Below are positions 41,592 through 51,503 of a stretch of DNA of 64,000 nt, piece after piece. Each line of letters starts with the position of its first letter. The first letter of the stretch is position 1. Under the pieces are notes generated by a model. That model worked only from the letters and a program-made list of their open reading frames with translations, was not told the origin of the DNA and did not search any database. The position numbers were made by a program, and so were the translations under genes. The stretch is taken from the NCBI RefSeq assembly GCF_033807575.1, contig NC_084706.1, positions 28,379,204-28,443,203 of the forward strand, given 5' to 3'. Source of the DNA: Cydia pomonella (taxonomy: Eukaryota > Arthropoda > Insecta > Lepidoptera > Tortricidae).

Positions 41592-44222
41592 ATGTTGTTA
41601 ATATATACTAAAAGCGGTGTTGCCATTTACCTCAGAAGTAACATTCCGTACAAAATCTTATATTTATCTCCTTCTCCTTACTCTGGTTGTGCGGAATGGA
41701 TATTTCTTGAGGTGAATGTCAAAGGAGTCGAGGCTGTACTAGGTGTAGTCTACTGTCCCCCTACTATTGATTATTTTTCCGACCTAGAGAGGGCCCTAGA
41801 ATCGTTAAGCTCGGATTACACACATCACCTCATTATGGGTGACCTTAACACTGATCTGTGCAAGGACACTCCACAGAGCCGTAAACTAAATTATTTAATT
41901 CAATCTGTTAATCTGTCTCTTCTGCCCTTAACTCCTACTCATCATACTGCTACCTCTGATACTTGGCTGGACGTAATACTTACTTCTTTTACCAGTAATA
42001 TCATAAAACATGGTCAGTTTTCTGCACCCGGCTTCTCTCACCATGACCTGATTTTCGCGTCCTATAATATTAAACCGGCGAAGTGTAAACCAGCCATTAT
42101 ATACATGCGTAGCTTCGCTAAAGTCGACCCTGATGCGTTGCGCCGCGACGCTGCGGCAATTGACTGGTCCCCTGTACTTGCAGCTACCACAACGGAAACC
42201 AAAGTATGTCTCTTCAATGCTGCAATATTAAAAACTTTTGATAAACATGCTCCGTTGCACAGGTGTAGAGTTAAGCGGCCTCCAGCGCCTTGGATTACAG
42301 ACGGCGTGCGCATGGCTATGCGTAGAAGAGACCGTGCTTTTAAACGCTTTAAGCGTTACCGCACAGACGAAAACTGGGCGCTCTTTAAGACTGCACGAAA
42401 CCGGTGTAACCAAATGGTGCGTTCAGCGAAGCGGCGATTTATCCATTTAAATGTCACCTCATCTTCCATGGCTGACGTTTGGAAATTCTTAAAATCTCTC
42501 GGTCTTGGCAAACCCGTTAATCAATTAGACGGTATTTCTTTCTCCCTTTTTGACCTTAACAAGCATTTCTCGTCTGCCCAATCCGTCGATAGCAATACTA
42601 AAATCAATACCATTTTCGAAATTTTAGCCCTACCTTCAATTGACACTGTCTCGTTTTCATTCTCACCCACTACTCAATCCGAGGTTAAGACCATTATTAA
42701 GGCCATTAAATCTAAAGCTGTTGGTTGTGATGATATTAGTCGGTATATGATAGTGTCTGTCCTTGACTGCGTGCTTCCTATGCTGACTGATATTATTAAC
42801 TTCTCGCTCTCTAACGGTGAATTTCCGTCACTTTGGCGCAAAGCGTTTGTCATACCTCTGCCGAAAACAAATAATCCCTCGTTGGTTAGTCAGTTCCGAC
42901 CTATTTCTATACTCCCTTTTCTATCGAAGATCGCTGAAGCGGTGGCTCATAAACAGCTGTCAAGGTTTATTCTCTCAAACAAACTTCTAAGCCCCTTTCA
43001 GTCTGGTTTTCGACCGGGACATAGCACCTGTACCGCGCTGCTCAAAGTGACCGAGGACATCAGGCGGGGTATGGAGAACCAAATGGTCACAGTACTTATC
43101 CTCGTTGACTTCTCAAACGCCTTCAATACTGTCGACCATGAAATTCTCCTTACCCTACTTGAGCACCTCAACGTGTCGCCTTGTGCCTTAAATTGGTTCT
43201 CGGCATATCTTTGTGGACGTCAGCAAGCTGTACGTGTCGACCGCACTTTGTCCGAATGGTGTGACTTAGCCACTGGTGTACCACAAGGAGGTATTCTTTC
43301 ACCCCTATTGTTTTCTATCTTTGTCAATTTTATAACTCCGGACCTTCGCTGCTCGTACCATCTCTACGCCGACGACCTGCAACTCTATGACCGGTGTAAC
43401 ATTGTTGACCTTACTGCCACCATTGATAAGTTAAATCTGGATCTTATACACATCCAACATTGGTCTCAGAAGTTCGGTCTATTCGTTAACCCCTCCAAGT
43501 GTCAGGCCATTGTCATAGGCGGCGCCCGACAGCTCCTTAAACTCGAATTTATACCTCCTGTATACTTTAGTGGCACGCCTATTCCCTACAGCCAAAGTGT
43601 AAAAGACTTGGGTGTCTATATCGATAATACCCTGAGCTGGAGGACACAGATAGCTGAAATAAGCCGCAAAGTTACTGGTTCTCTTCATGCTCTCAACAGA
43701 CTTAAACACTTTTTACCTATTAAAACCAAAATATTATTAGTACAAACTTTAATCCTACCAATAATCGACTATGGCGATGTGTGTTATCCGGACTTAAATG
43801 AGGAGCTCTTGGACAAATTAGATCGTTTAATGAATAATTGTATCCGTTTTGTTTTCTGTCTCCGCAAATACGATCATGTCTCCTCCTTCCGCTCAAAACT
43901 TGGCTGGTTTCCCATTCGTATTCGGCGCAACATTCGCATGCTCTGCACCCTCTTTTCTGTTCTTAACGACCCTCAGTCCCCCGAATATCTAAAATCTTTC
44001 TTCCACTACTATGGTGTCTCTCGTGTCCGTCAGCTTCGCTCTTCTGGCAATCTATCTCTGTCTATACCATCTCACCGAACTGGTTACATGTCCGATTCTT
44101 TCTCTATTCAGGCAGCTCGCCTTTGGAATAGTCTCCCTGTCAAAATTAGACAGTGTCCGAACAGGTTTGCTTTTAAAAAATCCTTAAGTGAGCACTTTGC
44201 TGGCAGTACTGGAAAATCTTAA
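41592..44222 (+). CDS. LINE ORF2 polyprotein, endonuclease-RT, N-terminally truncated
   Basis: 876 codons without a stop. Residues 1-160: C-terminal half of an apurinic-like endonuclease, with MGDLNTDL (GDLN at 83-86), TWLDVIL and FSHHDLI; the N-terminal catalytic Asn and Glu region is gone. Residues about 330-660: RT, with FRPISILPFLSKIAEA, SGFRPGHST, VDFSNAFNTVDHEIL, GVPQGGILSPLLFS and catalytic YADD at 592-595. C-terminus: LWNSLPVKIRQCPNRFAFKK. The family nicks DNA and copies its RNA at the nick. The ATG lies in the target-site duplication, so it was not the element's own start. The intact RT frame suggests a fairly young copy; without a complete endonuclease it should not be able to nick. 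Confidence 0.9.
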   Translation: MLLIYTKSGVAIYLRSNIPYKILYLSPSPYSGCAEWIFLEVNVKGVEAVLGVVYCPPTIDYFSDLERALESLSSDYTHHLIMGDLNTDLCKDTPQSRKLNYLIQSVNLSLLPLTPTHHTATSDTWLDVILTSFTSNIIKHGQFSAPGFSHHDLIFASYNIKPAKCKPAIIYMRSFAKVDPDALRRDAAAIDWSPVLAATTTETKVCLFNAAILKTFDKHAPLHRCRVKRPPAPWITDGVRMAMRRRDRAFKRFKRYRTDENWALFKTARNRCNQMVRSAKRRFIHLNVTSSSMADVWKFLKSLGLGKPVNQLDGISFSLFDLNKHFSSAQSVDSNTKINTIFEILALPSIDTVSFSFSPTTQSEVKTIIKAIKSKAVGCDDISRYMIVSVLDCVLPMLTDIINFSLSNGEFPSLWRKAFVIPLPKTNNPSLVSQFRPISILPFLSKIAEAVAHKQLSRFILSNKLLSPFQSGFRPGHSTCTALLKVTEDIRRGMENQMVTVLILVDFSNAFNTVDHEILLTLLEHLNVSPCALNWFSAYLCGRQQAVRVDRTLSEWCDLATGVPQGGILSPLLFSIFVNFITPDLRCSYHLYADDLQLYDRCNIVDLTATIDKLNLDLIHIQHWSQKFGLFVNPSKCQAIVIGGARQLLKLEFIPPVYFSGTPIPYSQSVKDLGVYIDNTLSWRTQIAEISRKVTGSLHALNRLKHFLPIKTKILLVQTLILPIIDYGDVCYPDLNEELLDKLDRLMNNCIRFVFCLRKYDHVSSFRSKLGWFPIRIRRNIRMLCTLFSVLNDPQSPEYLKSFFHYYGVSRVRQLRSSGNLSLSIPSHRTGYMSDSFSIQAARLWNSLPVKIRQCPNRFAFKKSLSEHFAGSTGKS

Positions 44223-44514
44223 TGTTTCTGCTTTGTAAGTTCATCTGATTTCATATATATATATGTATGTATATGTAAGTATATGTATTTGTATCAATAT
44301 TATTAATATATATGTATGTTTATGTATGTGTATTTTTTTTATGAATGTATTGTGTTCGTACATGTATCAATTGTATCACCTATACCTATGTTTTTGCACC
44401 GCCTACAACTTATCTGCTTTGCCTACAGGTTGACTGGTAGAGAATGCCTTACGGCATTAAGTTCGCCTATTGTACAGTGTGTTTTCTTATGTGCAATAAA
44501 GATTAAATAAAAAA
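41595..44514 (+). mobile_element. 5'-truncated LINE (CR1/L2-like) with TAAATG target duplication
   Basis: Flanked by TAAATG at 41589-41594 and 44515-44520. It contains a long endonuclease/RT frame, a 3' UTR rich in TATGTATG, and a 3' tail with the conserved hairpin (ATGCC at 44444-44448, GGCAT at 44453-44457) ending GCAATAAAGATTAAATAAAA. The N-terminal half of the endonuclease and any ORF1 are missing: typical 5' truncation during target-primed reverse transcription. Confidence 0.85.
44421..44480 (+). other. Conserved LINE 3'-tail hairpin
   Basis: CAGGTTGACTGGTAGAGA, stem ATGCC with loop TTAC and GGCAT, then AAGTTCGCCTATTGTAC. Equivalent structures: 50541-50600, and minus strand near 17180, 19820, 49443, 53400 and 54967. 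See findings for the base-pair covariation. Confidence 0.75.
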
Positions 44515-44560
44515 TAAATGACATCATTTAGATTTTAGGTAAGATTTTGATGACAAAGTG

Positions 44561-45353
44561 CACATTTTATTTGGCCGTCTGAACGAGGATACACTTAAGA
44601 GCAATTAAATAGGTCCCATTGTAGTCAAATTCTATACAACAATACCCTTTTTTATTCACCTTGAGCGTACTAACTCGTTTATATTATGATTTCTTATGGA
44701 TCGCATTTTTTATTGTGTTTTTTACTGCAAATTTTAAGTTAAAAACTTATAATTTGCATTTCATTGCAATACAAGAGAAATGTCCCATTAAAAATTTTTT
44801 GGAAGTTAACATTGTATTAGGTACTACTTGACACTATGAGAGTATTGAGAGCAGGAATCGGAAACCGGTATTTTTTGTATGGGAACGAAAACGGTATTTT
44901 TTCGTTCTTTGTTAATTATTTCATTTCTAACTAGGCAATCTAATAATACGAAGTCGTTATCTAAAAACACAATTAAGTTAGACATTTGGAGTATAAAATA
45001 AACCAAAATATATCATTATTTCGAAGTTTTTGCAAAAAACCGGTTCCGATCCCTGATTGAGAGTATATACATTTGGACGACAACAGTAAAAATGCTTTCC
45101 GACTTTACCTAGGAAGAATAAAACAATTCTTTCACATTATTGAAAAACATCGATTGTCCGGTAATTAGGTACATTTTTTAACTATTCGAAAAAATTTCAG
45201 CATTACCCTTGTGCAGATGAACGTTTCACCCTAACTCCTTCCATAATGTAGTTTAGTCCGGAGTCTCCTTAGTTCGCTAATCGCACAGTCATTCGATTTC
45301 GCTTACTAGTCGCACAAAGGGCCTAAGGAAATCTCATTTTAATACTGTACAGA
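44561..45353. other. No recognised feature
   Basis: AT-rich spacer; ATTGAGAGCAGGAATCGGAA and CGGTTCCGATCCCTGATTG near 44843 and 45040 hint at a decayed palindromic element. Confidence 0.3.
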
Positions 45354-45444
45354 GGGCCTACCGCGAACCACGTTCGACGTGTTACCTCTTTGTCGCACTT
45401 GTAAATTTTTACGTTAGTGTGACAGGGAGGCAACACGTAGGGCT
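45354..45444. repeat. MITE, GGGCCTACCGC family, copy 3 (decayed right end)
   Basis: GGGCCTACCGCGAACCACGT, CGACGTGTTACCTC, then AGGGAGGCAACACGTAGGGC. The right terminus lacks the GTTCGCGGT part. Confidence 0.75.
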
Positions 45445-46262
45445 TCTAATAGGAACACGATTGTTCGTTCAAATTGAGCCGATAGTCTGCTACATTAGAG
45501 CGCTTTCACATTGCCCGATCCGATATCGGATGTCGGATCGAAGTAAAATGTAAGACATACGTGTTTTTCTGTATTTATTTATTCATTTAATAAACCTGGG
45601 GGTACGATAATGCCCCCGCCAAGACGAGCCAATCGTCGTTTTTTTAACCCCCATAAATTGGATTTAGAGATATACCAGATAAACAAAATTATCAGCATAT
45701 GATGTGAATAATGAACTTATTCAACATAGATAGTTTGAATGAATGAATGAATGAATGATGCTTTTATTCAATTATTTTATTCAATTATAGTTTCAATTAC
45801 ATAGCTCTTAAACTTTGGATTTTATTGATATCTAAAAAAAACGATTTCATCACCGAACCTTCTCCTAATTCACTGATGATAATCAAAACTCTTAGGGTAC
45901 TCCTGAAGTCCTAGGAAGATGAAATTTGGTGTGTAAGCTAGAATCAGTACACAAACAATAACAAAATCTAAAACATGGAACTTTTTACCCCCAATCCCTT
46001 GAAGTAGGAGATGTGACTTCCGAAAATTTTGACGCTAGAGGTCTGTAAATGTATAGTAGGAACTCCTTGTTAAAAATAATAAAATACGTATTTCAGGATT
46101 TTTTGTAAATTACCCTTCAACCCTTCAAATTAGGGGATTGAAGATTGTCATAAGCAAATTACAAAAGAAGTGGAATTCCAGCCAGTGTGAGAGCACCATA
46201 AAGAGTAAAATTATGATTTTTTTCTCCTTTTCACTGTTAAAAACTTTTTAGTTTACTTAATA
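45445..46262. other. No gene; (TGAA)n microsatellite at 45735-45757
   Basis: A GAATGAATGAATGAATGA tract followed by TTTTATTCAATTATTTTAT looks like the reversed 3' tail of a LINE. GCTTTCACATTGCCCGATCC near 45503 may be a MITE end. The rest is unassigned. Confidence 0.4.
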
Positions 46263-46518
46263 CCACTACGTTAAGGAAAATGACATTTTTTACCATCTTT
46301 TGTGAAATCGCTTCTTAGGGCTCCTCTACACGATGGCCCAACGTAGGCCAGTGTAAGGGACGCAGCTATGCGGTGGAATGAGATAGCAATATCACTTGCT
46401 CCCTCTAACGCATAAATGCGTCCCTTGGACCTGGCCTACGTTGGGCCATCGTGTAGAGGAGCCCTAAAAAGCGATTTCACAAAAGATTGTAATAATGTCA
46501 TTTTCCTTAACGTAGTGG
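46263..46518. repeat. Outer palindrome hosting a MITE in its loop
   Basis: Left arm CCACTACGTTAAGGAAAATG, then ATCTTTTGTGAAATCGCTT; the right arm (46465-46518) is its near-perfect complement ending AACGTAGTGG. Beyond the right arm GCTATAGTGTAGAGGAGCC resembles a GGCTCCTCTACAC terminus, so the host element probably belongs to a related family. Confidence 0.75.
46318..46464. repeat. MITE, GGCTCCTCTACACGATGG family, nested copy
   Basis: GGGCTCCTCTACACGATGGC to its complement. The interior matches 17901-18048 in the opposite orientation. It sits at the centre of the outer palindrome. Confidence 0.85.
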
Positions 46519-46753
46519 GCTATAGTGTAGAGGAGCCATTCTTCATAGACGCAGACAAGGAATATACAAACCAACTATTAAACATCAACTATTTTAATTA
46601 AATGGGACTAACAGGGACGATTTTTTTTCAAATTTCTATAAAATTAAGTGAATAGATAGAGTTCCCTATTATGTACAATAACAGAAAAAAGAAAATAAAG
46701 TAATGAGCCACCCGATCGCGGGTTTCATAATCGTTCCAACCTTTTCGAGATCA

Positions 46754-46944
46754 GTACCCCTAGTGTAAATAAATTCGATTTCGAAACGTGACGTATGCGT
46801 TTGCGTTTAGTCTCATTTTGTATTGGATTTAGAAAGAGCGCGCCAAGCGGGACGTTTTGGAAACTCAAAATCCTATACAAAATGAGACTTAACGCAAACG
46901 CGTTCGTCACGTTATGATGTCGATCAAATTTACACTAGGGGTAC
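46754..46944. repeat. Foldback MITE, CCCCTAGTGTA family, copy 3
   Basis: GTACCCCTAGTGTAAATAAA to its near-complement, with core GCGCGCCAAGCGGGACGTT. It abuts the MITE piece at 46947. Confidence 0.85.
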
Positions 46945-46946
46945 AG

Positions 46947-47853
46947 GGAGCCTACTGCGAAAACCGAAATTCGCAAATTGCGGGGTTTTTTTTTAAATGT
47001 ATTGAGAATCAAACAGTCTAAAAATAAACATATGAGCAACTTAGCTAATAGCTATGCATTGATTTCGTTATAGACCTATAGTTTCCTAATTTTAAATTTC
47101 GATGTACAATTGAAAAAATAATAATAGTGTAAACTTATAACGTACATAACAAAAGCGTAAATGTATATAAAAAAAAAAAAATATATATATATATATACCC
47201 GACGGAATGACCCTTATTCCCTGGCGAATGGGACGGCCGCTCATTTGGGATGCCACTTGTGTGGATACTCTGGCGCCGTCCCATTTGGCCTCTACTTCAT
47301 CACGGCCTGGCGGTGCGGCGGCAGCAGCTGAAGCTCTAAAGCGCCGCAAATATGCGGGTCTATCAAGCAACCACATATTTGCGGCGTTTGCAGTTGAGAC
47401 TTTGGGACCTTGGTGTCAGGATGCCCATAGAATATTTAATGAAATAAAAAAGATGCTCCTCGACACCACTCGAGACCCTAGGGCTGGCTCATTCCTTGGC
47501 CAAAGAATCGGCATTGCGATTCAACGGGGGAATGTAGCCAGCATTATGGGCACCCTTCCGCAGGGAACAGACTGACTAGGGGGACTTTTTTTGTTAGTTT
47601 TAAGTTAGTTTTTATTTATTTGTAATTTATTATATAAGTCATTCTTTTTTTAGTTTCAATTTTGTCTATATGTTATTAATATGTTAATATGTAAAAGTTA
47701 AGATAAGTAATCAAATAAACCAATATATATATATGTAGAGAACTGAGAAAATACTTAAATCAAAGGTACCTATTTTCTCTCACTTAGACGTAATTAGAGT
47801 GAAAGGGAAAAATACCCGCAATTGACGAACTTCGATTTTCGCGGTTAAAGCCC
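46947..47853. repeat. MITE, AGGCCTACTGCGAAAACC family, split by an insertion
   Basis: Left half 46947-46985 (GCCTACTGCGAAAACCG, ATTCGCAAATTGCGGGG) and right half about 47770-47853 (ATTTTCTCTCACTTAGACG, CCCGCAATTGACGAA, TTTTCGCGGTTAAAGCCC). Joined, they match the intact 32564-32688 copy. The roughly 785-bp insert carries the LINE tail at 47207-47575. Confidence 0.8.
47207..47575 (+). pseudogene. 5'-truncated LINE ORF2 C-terminal domain, copy B
   Basis: Reads TLIPWRMGRPLIWDATCVDT, LAPSHLAST, then HIFAAFAVETLGPWC, DPRAGSFLGQRIGIAIQRG and NVASIMGTLP before the stop at 47573. The longest of three copies of this domain here; it includes the 'LIPWxxGRPLxWDxTCVDTLAPSH' segment that I associate with an invertebrate non-LTR RT C-terminus. 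RT core absent. 3' UTR runs to about 47725 (AATCAAATAAACC). Confidence 0.75.
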
Positions 47854-48019
47854 TGCAAATATTCCCCGCCCTCTAACAGAGCATAATTTGTTGCCTTCAT
47901 CAAATCACAACTCTCATCTTCACAACAATCCGCTTCAAAACGACACAACTCACTCAAAACTTACCATAGTAATATAAACCTTAGTACTATCACAATAAGC
48001 TACATTTTATTAGGTAATA

Positions 48020-48170
48020 AAGCTTAAGTCGCTTACTTTAGCAAGCTCCTATCTTAACTTAACCCTCCGTCCGTTGCAAAAGCGATCTTAGGCAGTTAAG
48101 CTTAATATCGTTCGCTTTAGCAAGCTCCTATCGTTTTGCTCCGCCCGTTGGAAATACGACCTTGTTTTAA
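48020..48170. repeat. Short tandem duplication, TTTAGCAAGCTCCTATC
   Basis: TTTAGCAAGCTCCTATCTTA near 48038 and TTTAGCAAGCTCCTATCGTT near 48115 lie in about 75-base units that also share GCTTAA and CCGTTG. A TATATAAG motif (48196-48203) follows, so a promoter or LTR fragment is conceivable. Confidence 0.4.
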
Positions 48171-48296
48171 GGCAAATAAGGTTGAAATTCAAATGTATAT
48201 AAGTAGGGTATCGGGTATTAATTAATTGGTTCGCACTGTTTACTAATGCCAGGCATTCCTATCGCTTAGCACAGGCGCTGTCAGGTTATATACAAG

Positions 48297-49137
48297 CGGC
48301 CCGATTCGAAGAATGAAATATGATAAGTTCTGGTTTAGATAAGTTCTCATTTAGATATCGTTTGTATTATGGAAGGTAGAGTTAAGGAACGCAATCTTCA
48401 TAGGCAGAACTTATGCAAAAGTGTCCAGTGGTCAGCTATAAATAATAGTTCCAAATCTATCCAGAGTAGCGCTAGAGTAGCTAAGAACCTAGGCGTTATT
48501 GACGGAATGAAGTTCGCTGTCTTTGATTTGACACTTGGAGAGACTTTACACCTCCGAATTTTATTAGCATTAGTACTCTGACATTGGGGACCTTTTACAT
48601 CTCCAGATTAAATGTGTTTTTAACCATAGAGACTATACATCTCTATTGTATTGTAGTAATTATTTATTTTAAGATTATTATAATGTAATGTTTACCCAGG
48701 TATTGGCTGTTGTATTTATAAATGTTGTTATGTATTTTTCATGTCAGTATATGATGTTACTATAAATGTTGTATTGACTTGTAAAAGAGCCCTTGAGGCC
48801 TACTTCCAGAATAAATTTTTGAATTTTGATTTTCTTTTCAAGTATTCTAGGTATTGTAGCGCCACCTATTTAAGGTTTTTTGATGACACTTTTTGGTACA
48901 TGGAGATTCCATTCCTTATCTCCACCTTCCGTAGTTTGCATGTCGTATAATTGACAGAAGCAGCTCGATTCGGGCAACCAATGTCACTTTGACGTTAGAA
49001 ATATCGTAAATAGATCTTATTGGGATCACAGCGGAATCGACATAAACGTCAATTTTGACATGTCGTTTAGTTATCGATCTTTTAAAGATCTTTCCAAGAT
49101 CTTAAACGTGCCTTAATCATTTTTCTAATCGGGCCGT
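48297..49137. repeat. MITE, CGATTCGAAGAATGA family, split copy
   Basis: Left piece 48297-48366 (CGGCCCGATTCGAAGAATGA to GATATCGTTT), right piece about 48940-49137 (TGTCGTATAATTGACAGAAG to TCTAATCGGGCCG). The 570-bp insert contains an unassigned 70-codon frame (48369-48581) and the CTATTGTATTG element. Confidence 0.75.
48643..48832 (+). mobile_element. LINE-type 3' end, CTATTGTATTG element, copy 2
   Basis: Matches 2743-2942 from its first base; contains TTTACCCAGGTATTGGCTG, AAGAGCCCTTGAGGCCTA and AATAAATTTTTGAATTTTG. Confidence 0.7.
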
Positions 49138-49140
49138 AAG

Positions 49141-49475
49141 TAAATATTCTTTATTGCACCGACAATTTTAATAATGATGTTGATATTTTAATTGATAAAT
49201 GTAAATACCTATGTATGTATTAGCACTTAAGTTAGTTTTAAGGATAAAATTGCCATACCCATTCTGGGTCCATGAGATACTTACTATTTCGCATGTAAAT
49301 ACCATTTTGTGATTACCATGGTGCAATAAAGGAAGAATAAAGGAACAACAATTATACATTTTACATACATACTTACATGTAAATATTCAAATAAATTGTA
49401 AAAGGAAATAGAACCAGGTAACAATAGGCGGTCTTATCGCTAAAAAGCGATCTCTTCCAGACAACCTTAGATAAG
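49141..49475 (-). mobile_element. LINE 3' end with hairpin, interrupted
   Basis: Minus strand: TAAGGTTGTCTGGAAGAGA, stem ATCGCT/AGCGAT (49436-49441 with 49446-49451), AAGACCGCC, then far left GGTGCAATAAAGAATATTTA. Between about 49165 and 49347 there is a plus-strand LINE tail ending TGGTGCAATAAAGGAAGAAT, so one tail was inserted in another. Confidence 0.6.
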
Positions 49476-49498
49476 CTTTTGTGTTATTTTGTTTATAG

Positions 49499-50335
49499 TA
49501 CCTAGTAGTACTTAATAGCACTGCCCATAATCTCTCTGCTTTACTATGTGGTGTTAGGCAAGGGGGGCTATCGTCACCTATCTTGTTTAACCTCTATGTG
49601 AATGAGTTGATCGATGGCCTCAGCAGGACGCATGTCGGTTGTCACATGGGCGACAAGTGTTTTAATAACATTAGCTACGCGGATGACATGGTGCTGCTGG
49701 GGCCATCGGTCAGCTCCGTAAGGCTGCTGCTGACATTATGTGAGGGTTACGCTGAGCAGCATGGTCTCAGGTATAACGCTACTAAAAGCGAGCTGGTAGT
49801 GTTCAAGGCCCGTAAATACAACTCGGAAGCTGTCCCTGAGATCAAGCTGTGTGGTGTACCTCTAAAGGTAGTAGATAGGGTCAAATATCTTGGTCATATG
49901 CTCACCAGTAACCTGAGCGATGACCCGGATATGGAGAGGGAGAGGAGAGCGATGGCTGTACGGGGCAACATGATCGCCCGCAGATTCGCACGTTGTAGTA
50001 CCGGAGTCAAATTGACGCTTTTCAAGGCCTACTGTCAGACGTTCTACACGTGTAGTCTGTGGGTGAGATTTACACAGAGAGCCTACAACTCAATTCGCGT
50101 GCAATATAACAACATCCTCAGAATGTTGTTGCGGCTGCCGAGACATAACAGTGCATCCAGAATGTTTGCTGAGGCGCGTATCGATGACTTTTTCGCCATC
50201 AGGAGAAAAAGAGTTGGATCACTGCTGAATCGTGTGCGGGGCAGCAGCAACGGCCTTCTGAGGGAGTTGGCAGAGCGCCTCGACTCTCCTCTCACTCGCT
50301 ACTGGGTGGAGGTGGCGATTGGCAGGGCCAAGTAG
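49499..50335 (+). pseudogene. LINE reverse transcriptase fragment (C-terminal half of RT to protein end)
   Basis: Open from just after a stop at 49496 to TAG at 50333. RT motifs: LLCGVRQGGLSSPILFNLYV, then catalytic SYADDMVLLGP, GLRYNATKSELVVF and VKYLGHMLTS. The C-terminal part has TLFKAYCQTFYTCSLW and LPRHNSASRMFAEARI. The RT fingers and the endonuclease are missing (5' truncation). Clade uncertain: CR1-like/Rex-type is my best guess. A decayed relative is at 25030-25345 on the other strand. The fragment is open but cannot be functional. Confidence 0.85.
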
Positions 50336-50637
50336 AGCAGGTTCTCTGCCCTGCTTGTCCCTGGCAATACTTGTAATATTCATACAAGTATCTTTTTTAT
50401 TTTTTATTTTATTTTTTATTTTGATTTTTTGATTTTTTGCTTTTGTTTTTGTTCTGTGCTACTAACATAGTTATTAAGATACGCTGTAACTAACCATATA
50501 TGGATCAATTTGGTCTGAAATAAATGTTTTATTATTATATTTACCTTAAGGTTGGCTGGTAGAGAATGCCTTTTGGCATTAAGTCCACCTTTTGTACGAT
50601 AAGTTTCCTTTTGTGAAATCAAGTTTAAACATTAAAC
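50336..50637 (+). mobile_element. 3' UTR and hairpin tail of the preceding LINE
   Basis: TTTTATTTTT-rich UTR, then AAGGTTGGCTGGTAGAGA, stem ATGCC/GGCAT (50566-50570 with 50575-50579), AAGTCCACCTTTTGTAC and an AAACATTAAAC end. Confidence 0.75.
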
Positions 50638-51037
50638 AATGTTCTTATCGAAATTCGAACCCCAGACTACGCTACGATGGATGCTGCAAACTGTGTAAAA
50701 GACTTTCAATGTACCTACTTATCTCTATGCTCGTTCGGCAGATGGCGCTAGTGGTAGAGCGAGTCGTTTGCGATGTATCATCATAACTAGCAACCCTGTC
50801 TGTCTGTCTTCGTACGGTTTACACAAAACCTTAGTTAATAAATCTGAGCCTGTCTCAAGATTCAAGAATCACTCTACTGATAAATGAAAACTGCGTAAAA
50901 ATGCGTTCAGAATTTATTGAGTTTATCGCAAACATACAAGTATACAGACAGACAAAAATGGGGGGACTTCATTTTATAAGGTGTAACATACATAGCGCTA
51001 TCTTTCTCGTACACCGGAGCGGCGTGCGGATCATATA

Positions 51038-51503
51038 CACCGTATTTTTTTTTCCGTTAATTTCAAGGGTGCATTCCTGAGCTTAAATTAAGTAACTTTC
51101 TCAAAGACACCGGTATTCTAATTAACTCCATTTCGGAGTTAATCAATAATTTATTTTTATTTTATAAGGCCCTTACAAGCGTATACACTTACCTTAGGGC
51201 CTTTTTGCATATTGATTAGGGTTTAGTATGAATGTATGCATTTGCTACTAAACGTAAGTATTATCTCGGACGATCGATGTTCGAAATGACATTGATATGC
51301 ACAGTTTTCAATTGTTTGGTTAAATTAAATGTAATGCCCGTGTTACAACAACGCTATATGCAACAATTAGTTACTTTTTTATAAAAATAAAAAATAGGTA
51401 CGAGTATATCATTTTTTTTTTTGCAAATTAACTATGCCACTTAGTTTCTTTGAACGTACTTACCCATATTCCGGAGTTAACGGAATTCAATAAAAATACG
51501 GTG
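51038..51503. mobile_element. MITE, CACCGTG termini, copy 2
   Basis: CACCGTATTTTTTTTTTCCG to AAATACGGTG. Shares TGCATTCCTGAGCTTAAAT, ATCTCGGACGATCGATGTTC and TTACAACAACGCTATATG with 17288-17763, but lacks the internal palindrome cluster. Confidence 0.8.

Noticed and set aside
42062..42450. Short frames on both strands inside the LINE
   Set aside because: Shadows of the 876-codon endonuclease-RT frame.
48020..48240. Complete LTR
   Set aside because: TATA-like box present, but no paired ends, primer-binding site or second copy; kept only as a low-interest observation.
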